Source of the DNA: UBA3792 sp964426415
GTDB lineage: Bacteria > Bacillota > Clostridia > Christensenellales > CAG-138
DNA length: 7,199 bases
NCBI GenBank assembly: GCA_964426415.1
Contig: CAYRQM010000058.1
Span: forward strand, 1 to 7,199
Direction: 5' to 3'
A program made the translations under genes and the position numbers. This document shows, piece by piece, positions 1 through 4,975 of this stretch. Numbering within the stretch: the stretch's first letter is position 1; every line of letters begins with the position of its first letter. Under the pieces are notes generated by a model. That model was not told the DNA's origin. It saw only the letters and a program-made list of their open reading frames with translations, and made no database searches.

Positions 1-1
1 C

Positions 2-733
2 ATCTTCCGTGCCGACGTTTCGCTGGCGAACACCGCCTTTCGGTCAATTCCCATTTTTAGCGGCGAGCTGGACGGCGGCGGACACACCGTAAGCGGGCTC
101 ACGCTCTCCGACAGCGATTATCCGTGCGCGTTCATCGGCATCGTGCAGGCGGGCGCCGTGGTGAAGAATCTGACCGTAAGCGGCACGGTCTCGCCTTCGG
201 GCGACGCCGAAGCCGTGGGCGGCATTGTGGGGATCAACTATGGAACCGTGTCGTTTTGCACCTTTTCGGGCACGGTGAACGGCAAGAGCAGCACGGGCGG
301 CATTGCAGGGATCAACGGCATGACGGGCACGCTGGTGTGCTGCAAGTCGTCGGGCGGCGTGTTCGGTCAGCATGCCACAGGCGGCGTCGTGGGGGTCAAC
401 CTCGGCATGGTCAACAGCTGCCAAAGCGCCTGCTATGTCAACATCGACAGCGTCGATCCGACCCTTTCCCAAACGGAGCTGCAGGTGGATTTGACGCAAA
501 GCATCGCCCGTTTCGCTTCCACCGACAGCCTCAATCCTGCCACCGACACGGGCGGCATTGCGGGCGCGAACAACGGCACGCTTCGTGACTGCACAAACAG
601 CGGCACGATCGGCTATGCCCACATCGGCTACAACGTGGGCGGCGTCGCGGGACGCAGCAGCGGGTACGTCATCGCTTGCAGGAACACGGGCGCCGTCTAT
701 GGGCGCAAGGACGTCGGCGGCATTGTGGGCCAG
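2..733 (+). repeat. First block of GLUG-type protein repeats (inside gene 1)
   Basis: The translated block repeats a pattern of GG(I/V)(A/V)G followed by N-x-G-x-(V/L) and a C-x-(N/S)-x-G turn, for example GGIVGINYGTV, GGIAGINGMTG, GGVVGVNLGMV, GGIAGANNGTL and GGVAGRSSGYV. This is the hallmark of GLUG repeats, which are predicted to form beta-helix-like surface rods. The block opens with the DGGGHTVSGL cap commonly seen before such repeats and ends at GGIVGQMEPY, directly before the helical insert. Confidence 0.8.
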
Positions 734-3700
734 ATGGAACCGTATCTGGACGCAAGCCTTTCGGTGGACTTGCTTGCGCAGCTGGATGCGGAGCTTTCCG
801 AGCTGTCCGATTTGATCGACAAGACCATCGACGACGCGGACGGCAGCGTACAGACCGTCACCTCTCGCATGAACAACATGGCGGATTACATGGCGGCGGC
901 AGCGGACGCCGTGGGAAATATGCGTGCATATGCAAGCGTTTTGAGCTCGGTTTTGGGCGCAGGCTCGGTGAGCGGCAGCGTCAGCGGCGAAGTGACGGTT
1001 CCGTCGATCTCGGCGGACGGCGCGGGCGAAACCGCAGGCGACGCACACGTTTCCGTCGACGTCCCGTCTTCGGGCGAGGTCGGCGGCAGCACATCCGCTT
1101 CGGGAGAAGTCGATGTAGGCGGCACAAGCGGCAGCGCCCAAGGCGAAGGCAGCAGCAGCGCCCAAGGTTCGCTCACCGCATCCTCACAAATTTCGATCAA
1201 CGCGTCGCAGCACAAGCTGTCCGCGGCGCTCAGCGGCATGACGAGCCAGCTGCGCCTGCTCAACGGCGAGATGTCGGGCGCGTCCACCACCCTTTCCGAC
1301 GATGTGCGGGCGGTCAACGACCAAGCGGACAAGGTCGCCGACACCGCGATGGCGCTGTTTTCCGCGTCAAATGACGGTACGGGTGCGCTGCTCACGGACA
1401 CGTCGGACGAGAACGTGGCTGCCGTCACCTTTGGCAAGGTCACCGCCTGCTTCAACAGCGGCGGCGTCTATGGCGACATCGACGTGGGCGGCGTCGCGGG
1501 CGCCATGGCAATCGAATACGAGCTTGACCCGGAGGACGACGTTTCCTCCACGCTGTCGGCAGGCGTGCAGGGCAGCTATGCGTTAAAGGCGATCCTGCAA
1601 AACTGCGCAAACAGCGGCGACTGCACGGCAAAGCGCGATTGCGTGGGCAGCGTTTGCGGGCGCATGGATCTTGGGCTGATCCTGTTTTCGAACGGGTTCG
1701 GAACCATCGCCAGCGAGAACGGCGACTATGTGAGCGGTATTGTGGGCTATTCGGCGTCCACCGTCCGAAGCTGTCTTTCCAAACGCAGCCTTTCGGGGCG
1801 CAAGCATGTGGGCGGCGTGATTGGCAGCGGCGTCGCGGCGGATGAAACCCGTGCGGGAAGCGTGACCCAATCGTGCTACGCGCTCGTGCAGATTTCGGAC
1901 TCGTCCCAATATGTGGGCGCGATCTCCGGCAGCGACCAAGGTACCTTTACGGAAAATTACTTCGTCTCCGACCGCTTGGCGGGCTTGGGCATGGTAAGCT
2001 ACACGGGGCGTGCCGCGCCCATCTCCTACGAAGCGCTGGGCGACGCCGTCACACTGCCGTTGGAGCTGCGCAGCTTTACCCTGCGCTTTATAGCCGACGA
2101 CGCCGTGGTGTCCGCCGTCGCCTTTCGATACGGCGACAGCTTTGACGAAACCGTCTTCCCCGCGATTCCCCAAAAGGACGGGTATTACGCCGCTTGGGAC
2201 ACGACGAGCCTACAAGACCTGCGCTTTGATACGACCGTGACGGCGGTGTACACGCCGTATCTTTCCGCGCTTGCCGCAGACGATACGCGGGCAAGCGGAC
2301 GCCCGATCTTGCTTGCGGAGGGCGCGTTTTACGAAGACGACCGCGTCACGCTTTCCGCCGAGGCAAAGACGCCGCAATCGTTTTGTATGCTGTCCGCAAG
2401 CGTGCGCGACACGGCGGAGCAGTATTTTTCCTGCTTCGCACGCGGCGAACGTCCTGCCGCCTCCGTCTGCCGCGAGATCGTGGAGCAATGGCAGATCGAA
2501 CTGCCCGACGATGGGCAGACCACCCATGTTTTGCGCTACCTGTCGCCCAACGAAAGCGCGGAAAATCTGACGGTGTTTTGCAGGCAGGACGGCACGTGGA
2601 ACGAAATCGAAAGCAAAGCCGTGGGCAGCTATCTGACGTTTTCCGTTGACGGCAGCCATGCGGAGATCGCCGTCCTTTCGACGATGCAGGTTTGGTGGAT
2701 GTGGCTCGCGGCGGCAGCGATTGTGCTGTTGCCTTTTCTGCTGTTGGTGCAGGGCGTCAAAAAAGCAAAGCGCCGCAAGCAGAAGCAGCATGCGGCGGCG
2801 CCTGCCGCGCCTGACAAAGCGCCCGTTTTGCAAAAAAAGAAGAAGCGCGTGGCGCCGCTTCTTTGGACGCTCGTGTGCCTTCTTGTGGCATTGTGTGCGG
2901 CGGCGTTTTTGGTGTACCGCTATACCGACTTGGGCACGGGCTTGGACGCGATGCGCCTTTTGCGCAAGTTTTCCGCCGAGGACGCGCTTTCCATGACGCT
3001 GACGGTGCATGCGGAGGCGGACGGTGTGCCGTTTGATACGGAAGCGCAAATCGAGCGCGTCACGGTCGACGGCAAACAAATTTCCTGCATCACGCGACAG
3101 GGCGTGACGCTGTACTATGATGACGACGCGGTGTATTTGGAAAACGGACGGGGCTATCGCGCCCACGGGCTGTATCCCGACACGTCGCAGTTGATTGCAC
3201 GCGCCTTGGACGTGTACAACAACGCCGAGATTTCCCGCACGACGGACGGCACCGTCACGCGCTACACCGTCTCGGCAGAGGGCGACAACGCCAAACGCCT
3301 GCTTGCGCTGCTGCTTCCCGCCTATGCAGATTCGCTTTCCACCGTCCGCGACATGACCGTGGAGCTGGTGCAGCGGGACGGCGTTCTCTCCGCGCTGCGC
3401 TTTGCGGGCAGCATCACGACAGGCGACAACGGAACGACGGTTTCCGTGGATGCGACCCTTGCGATAGAATCGTTTTCCTCCGATGCGACGGTGCCGCAGG
3501 ACGTGCTGGACGCCATGCAGGCGGGCAGCGCCGACGACACGGAACTTTTTGAAACGGTCTTTCGGCTGCTGACCGCGTTTTCCGAGCTGCGCACGCGGGA
3601 AACGCTTTGCGCATCGATGCGCCTGCAGGCGGATTGCGGGCCGCTGCTGCTGGACACGACTTGCACCTATCGTAAGACGGTTTGCGACGGCACGACGCTG

Positions 3701-4159
3701 CAAAGTGTACAGGCGCACGGAATCACCGTCTACTTTACGGCGGATGCGGCGTGTCTGGCGGATGGCTCCGCGGCGTCGGACGCCGCGCTTGCCGACACGA
3801 AATGCGCCGCGCTGTTGGAGCTTGCCTATCAGGCGGTTTTGGACGGCGATTGTACCTGTGAAGAAGCCAATGGGATGGTCACCTATACGCTGTCGCAAAA
3901 CGCGGAACAGCTGCGCGATGCCGCCACCGCGATTGCACCCGACACGGCGCAGGACGATTTGCGCTTGACCGACGGAACCGTGCAGATCGTTTGGGCAAAC
4001 GGAATCATCGAATCCATTCGGTTTCAGATCGACGGCAAAATGCAAATCGTGCTTTCGGAGACGGCGATTTCCTTATCCGCCGCGCTGACCTTCCCCGCGC
4101 AAACAATCGACGAGGAGGCGACCGTGCCCGCCGCGGTACGCGCCGCACTTGTGCAATAA
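2..4159 (+). CDS. Large GLUG-repeat surface protein with two membrane helices, 5' truncated
   Basis: The frame is open from base 2 to the TAA at 4157-4159, giving 1385 visible residues; the start lies upstream. A GTG at 143 is internal, because repeat sequence (FSGELDGGGHTVSGLTL) already precedes it. Domains in visible numbering: GLUG-type repeats about 1-244; a helical segment 250-318; a Ser/Gly/Val-rich stretch 319-395; a second helical segment 396-456; more GLUG repeats 475-655; one InlB-type repeat 692-753; a beta-rich juxtamembrane region 754-896; membrane helix 898-918; a Lys/Arg-rich loop; membrane helix 950-972; then two related domains, about 996-1173 and 1200-1385. The basic loop implies that it is cytoplasmic, with both flanks outside the cell. 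No LPXTG sorting signal is seen; the two helices would anchor the protein. GLUG repeats occur in clostridial surface proteins and adhesins, but ligand and role are unknown. The C-terminal pair resembles LolA/LppX-like lipoprotein folds by pattern only. The reading frame is certain; an adhesin or cell-envelope role is inference. Confidence 0.93.
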   Translation: MFRADVSLANTAFRSIPIFSGELDGGGHTVSGLTLSDSDYPCAFIGIVQAGAVVKNLTVSGTVSPSGDAEAVGGIVGINYGTVSFCTFSGTVNGKSSTGGIAGINGMTGTLVCCKSSGGVFGQHATGGVVGVNLGMVNSCQSACYVNIDSVDPTLSQTELQVDLTQSIARFASTDSLNPATDTGGIAGANNGTLRDCTNSGTIGYAHIGYNVGGVAGRSSGYVIACRNTGAVYGRKDVGGIVGQMEPYLDASLSVDLLAQLDAELSELSDLIDKTIDDADGSVQTVTSRMNNMADYMAAAADAVGNMRAYASVLSSVLGAGSVSGSVSGEVTVPSISADGAGETAGDAHVSVDVPSSGEVGGSTSASGEVDVGGTSGSAQGEGSSSAQGSLTASSQISINASQHKLSAALSGMTSQLRLLNGEMSGASTTLSDDVRAVNDQADKVADTAMALFSASNDGTGALLTDTSDENVAAVTFGKVTACFNSGGVYGDIDVGGVAGAMAIEYELDPEDDVSSTLSAGVQGSYALKAILQNCANSGDCTAKRDCVGSVCGRMDLGLILFSNGFGTIASENGDYVSGIVGYSASTVRSCLSKRSLSGRKHVGGVIGSGVAADETRAGSVTQSCYALVQISDSSQYVGAISGSDQGTFTENYFVSDRLAGLGMVSYTGRAAPISYEALGDAVTLPLELRSFTLRFIADDAVVSAVAFRYGDSFDETVFPAIPQKDGYYAAWDTTSLQDLRFDTTVTAVYTPYLSALAADDTRASGRPILLAEGAFYEDDRVTLSAEAKTPQSFCMLSASVRDTAEQYFSCFARGERPAASVCREIVEQWQIELPDDGQTTHVLRYLSPNESAENLTVFCRQDGTWNEIESKAVGSYLTFSVDGSHAEIAVLSTMQVWWMWLAAAAIVLLPFLLLVQGVKKAKRRKQKQHAAAPAAPDKAPVLQKKKKRVAPLLWTLVCLLVALCAAAFLVYRYTDLGTGLDAMRLLRKFSAEDALSMTLTVHAEADGVPFDTEAQIERVTVDGKQISCITRQGVTLYYDDDAVYLENGRGYRAHGLYPDTSQLIARALDVYNNAEISRTTDGTVTRYTVSAEGDNAKRLLALLLPAYADSLSTVRDMTVELVQRDGVLSALRFAGSITTGDNGTTVSVDATLAIESFSSDATVPQDVLDAMQAGSADDTELFETVFRLLTAFSELRTRETLCASMRLQADCGPLLLDTTCTYRKTVCDGTTLQSVQAHGITVYFTADAACLADGSAASDAALADTKCAALLELAYQAVLDGDCTCEEANGMVTYTLSQNAEQLRDAATAIAPDTAQDDLRLTDGTVQIVWANGIIESIRFQIDGKMQIVLSETAISLSAALTFPAQTIDEEATVPAAVRAALVQ
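749..1375 (+). other. Helical and Ser/Gly-rich insert between the GLUG blocks (inside gene 1)
   Basis: Residues 250-318 (LLAQLDAELSELSDLIDKTI onward) and 396-456 (HKLSAALSGMTSQLRLLNGE onward) show heptad-like Leu/Ala/Met spacing and few Gly or Pro, so they are probably helical or coiled-coil. Between them, residues 319-395 are dominated by Ser, Gly, Val, Ala, Asp and Glu, with short motifs such as SGSVSGEV, SSGEVGGS and SASGEVDVGG that look like a flexible linker. The GLUG pattern resumes afterwards, so the piece appears to be an excursion out of one repeat rod. No known function is assigned. Confidence 0.6.
1424..1966 (+). repeat. Second block of GLUG-type protein repeats (inside gene 1)
   Basis: The pattern seen before the helical insert returns: CFNSGGVYGDIDVGGVAGAM, CANSGDCTAKRDCVGSVCGR, then VSGIVGYSASTVRSC, HVGGVIGSG and YVGAISGSDQGTF. 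The units are more diverged than in the first block but keep the alternating Gly-rich turn and the Cys/Ser turn. The block ends in the ENYFVSD type of sequence that often closes GLUG regions. Confidence 0.7.
2693..2917 (+). other. Two membrane helices with a basic cytoplasmic loop (inside gene 1)
   Basis: The first hydrophobic segment (residues 898-918, WWMWLAAAAIVLLPFLLLV) is followed by KKAKRRKQKQ and KKKKR runs, then by a second segment (950-972, LLWTLVCLLVALCAAAFLV). By the positive-inside rule the roughly 31-residue basic loop is cytoplasmic, placing both the GLUG region and the C-terminal domains outside. The loop also contains an A7 run at 2832-2838. Confidence 0.85.
2987..4156 (+). 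repeat. Tandem pair of related C-terminal domains (inside gene 1)
   Basis: Residues about 996-1173 and 1200-1385 follow the same order of elements: a beta strand like SMTLTVHAEADG or CASMRLQADCG; a strand pair around GVTLYYDDDAVYLENG or GITVYFTADAACLADG; a YTVS or YTLS strand; a helix; a (V/I)xSxRFxG or IxSIRFQIDG strand; and a closing ATVPxxVxxAxx motif. This is an internal duplication. The pattern resembles LolA/LppX-like half-barrel lipoproteins of Gram-positive bacteria, but that fold call is inference and needs a structure or profile search. Confidence 0.65.
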
Positions 4160-4165
4160 AGGAGG
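4159..4165 (+). promoter_or_regulatory. Ribosome binding site of the kinase-like gene, overlapping the gene 1 stop
   Basis: AAGGAGG lies 8 bases before the ATG at 4174, and its first A is the last base of the TAA stop of gene 1. The near-perfect Shine-Dalgarno match fixes the ATG as the start and rules out the longer upstream reading of this frame. The overlap favours co-transcription and possibly coupled translation of the two genes. Confidence 0.85.
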
Positions 4166-4173
4166 AGCGAACC

Positions 4174-4782
4174 ATGCAAACGAACGCAATCTGTATTGCA
4201 AGGGAGTTCGGCAGCGGCGGTCATGAGATCGGCGTCAAGGTCGCAGCCGCCCTTGGGCTGAAGGTGTATGAAAAGGAGCTGCTGCACATGGCGTGCCGCT
4301 ATGGGGACGTCGCGGAACAGACGCTGCAGCGCGCCGATGAACGTGCGACGAATCCCCTCTTGTTCCAAGGCGTGTTCGAGGGCAATCATCATGTGACACG
4401 CGGACTGCCCACTTCGGAGGTGCTGTTTGCCCTGCAAAGCCATGAAATCAAGCGCATCGCACGGCGTGAAAGCTGCGTGTTTGTGGGACGCTGTGCAGAT
4501 TATGTATTGCAGGACGAGCCGAACGTGCACCTGCTTCGCGTGTTCGTCCATGCGCCGACGGAGCAGCGAATCCAACGCAAAATGCAGCAGGAACGCCTTT
4601 CGCGGGACAAGGCAGCGCGTCTCGTCAAGAAGATGGACAAGCAGCGCCGACAATATTATGAGCATTACACGGGTCACCCGTGGGGCGACCCGCAGTTTGT
4701 GGATTTGCGCATCGACGCCGGCGCCGTCGAACTTTCGGACGCGGCAGACCGCATCGTGCAGCAGTATGCACAACTGTCTTAA
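4174..4782 (+). CDS. Cytidylate kinase-like family protein
   Basis: The product has 202 residues, the usual length for the cytidylate kinase-like (Cytidylate_kin2) family. Hallmarks in order: an N-terminal glycine-rich nucleotide-binding loop in the family form IAREFGSGGHEIG (residues 8-20); LGLKVYEKELL (27-37), matching the family's LGIPxYDKEL; the core motif VGRCADYVL (104-112); RVFVHAP (122-128); and the C-terminal signature KMDKQRRQYYEHYTG (153-167) followed by WGDP (170-173). Relatives are annotated as cytoplasmic P-loop kinases that would phosphorylate CMP/dCMP, but most are untested and they differ from classical Cmk. No signal peptide or membrane segment is seen. The gene starts 14 bases after gene 1 with an overlapping ribosome site, so it probably sits in the same operon; nothing in the sequence explains that pairing. 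Family membership is secure; substrate is inferred. Confidence 0.93.
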   Translation: MQTNAICIAREFGSGGHEIGVKVAAALGLKVYEKELLHMACRYGDVAEQTLQRADERATNPLLFQGVFEGNHHVTRGLPTSEVLFALQSHEIKRIARRESCVFVGRCADYVLQDEPNVHLLRVFVHAPTEQRIQRKMQQERLSRDKAARLVKKMDKQRRQYYEHYTGHPWGDPQFVDLRIDAGAVELSDAADRIVQQYAQLS

Positions 4783-4793
4783 GCGCCACGTTG

Positions 4794-4891
4794 GCGTTGG
4801 AAACAAATCCGCGTGCTATTTGCCGCGTGGTCATTCTGACGTTGTGTGGCAACTGCTTCCTTTCCCGAATCCCGCATACACGGGCGTTCCC
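4794..4891. repeat. Mosaic intergenic repeat, short copy
   Basis: Three motifs are shared, in order, with the region 6896-7175. They are a GCGTTGG start (4794-4812 versus 6896-6916, about 17 of 21 with a 2-base gap); CGTGGTCATTCTG (4826-4838, identical to 7041-7053); and a 33-base block at 4859-4891 matching 7143-7175 at 26 of 33 positions without gaps, mostly C/T differences, containing TACACGGG and GTTCCC. Spacing here is compact, with 20 bases between the second and third motif against 89 in the other copy. Confidence 0.6.
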
Positions 4892-4915
4892 AATTTTTGT
4901 TTACATTCTTCGTGC

Positions 4916-4944
4916 TTGCGCAAATGGGGGTGACGTGGTACGAT
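4916..4944 (+). promoter_or_regulatory. Putative sigma-A type promoter of the dockerin gene
   Basis: TTGCGC (4916-4921) and TACGAT (4939-4944) are separated by 17 bases, and TG at 4936-4937 gives an extended -10 (TGGTACGAT). Matches to consensus are 3 of 6 and 4 of 6, helped by the extended -10 element. It lies about 30 bases before the start codon. The -35 sits in an 8-base palindrome, TTGCGCAA (4916-4923), which could be incidental. No transcript data support it. Confidence 0.45.
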
Positions 4945-4964
4945 ATTCTTGAAAATATATCTTT

Positions 4965-4970
4965 GGAGGT
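4965..4970 (+). promoter_or_regulatory. Ribosome binding site of the dockerin gene
   Basis: GGAGGT ends 5 bases before the ATG at 4976. It selects that ATG, which opens directly into a signal peptide, over an in-frame TTG at 4949 that lies upstream of the ribosome site. Confidence 0.85.
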
Positions 4971-4975
4971 TCTGC

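Larger units (their letters stand above)
4783..4975. other. Intergenic gap with promoter and a short mosaic repeat
   Basis: This 193-base gap separates the kinase-like gene from the dockerin gene. It opens with a small stem (4782-4788 with 4792-4798, 3-base loop) lacking a T tract, so it is not a convincing terminator. Bases 4794-4891 carry three motifs that recur in the same order after 6895. The last 60 bases hold the likely promoter and ribosome site of the next gene. No coding sequence is supported here. Confidence 0.7.

Noticed and set aside
143..145. GTG at 143 as the start of gene 1
   Set aside because: The frame is open and carries GLUG-type sequence from base 2, and there is no ribosome site before 143; the true start is upstream of the window.
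2210..4045. A 611-codon open frame on the minus strand
   Set aside because: It lies wholly opposite gene 1, its translation is Arg/His/Gly-rich with no recognisable domain, and it has no credible ribosome site. GC-biased third codon positions keep the opposite strand open. The same applies to minus-strand frames at 44-1165, 1583-2173, 4024-4806 and 5396-7018.
3991..4173. Upstream extension of the kinase-like gene into gene 1
   Set aside because: The extra residues are basic and unlike the family, overlap gene 1 in another frame, and the strong ribosome site supports ATG 4174.
4782..4798. Terminator after the kinase-like gene
   Set aside because: The stem AGCGCCA with TGGCGTT includes a wobble pair, has a 3-base loop, and is followed by GGAAAC rather than a T tract; it may be a fortuitous or repeat-derived stem.
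4949..4951. In-frame TTG as the start of the dockerin gene
   Set aside because: It lies upstream of the GGAGGT ribosome site that serves the ATG at 4976, and would add residues before a clean signal peptide.
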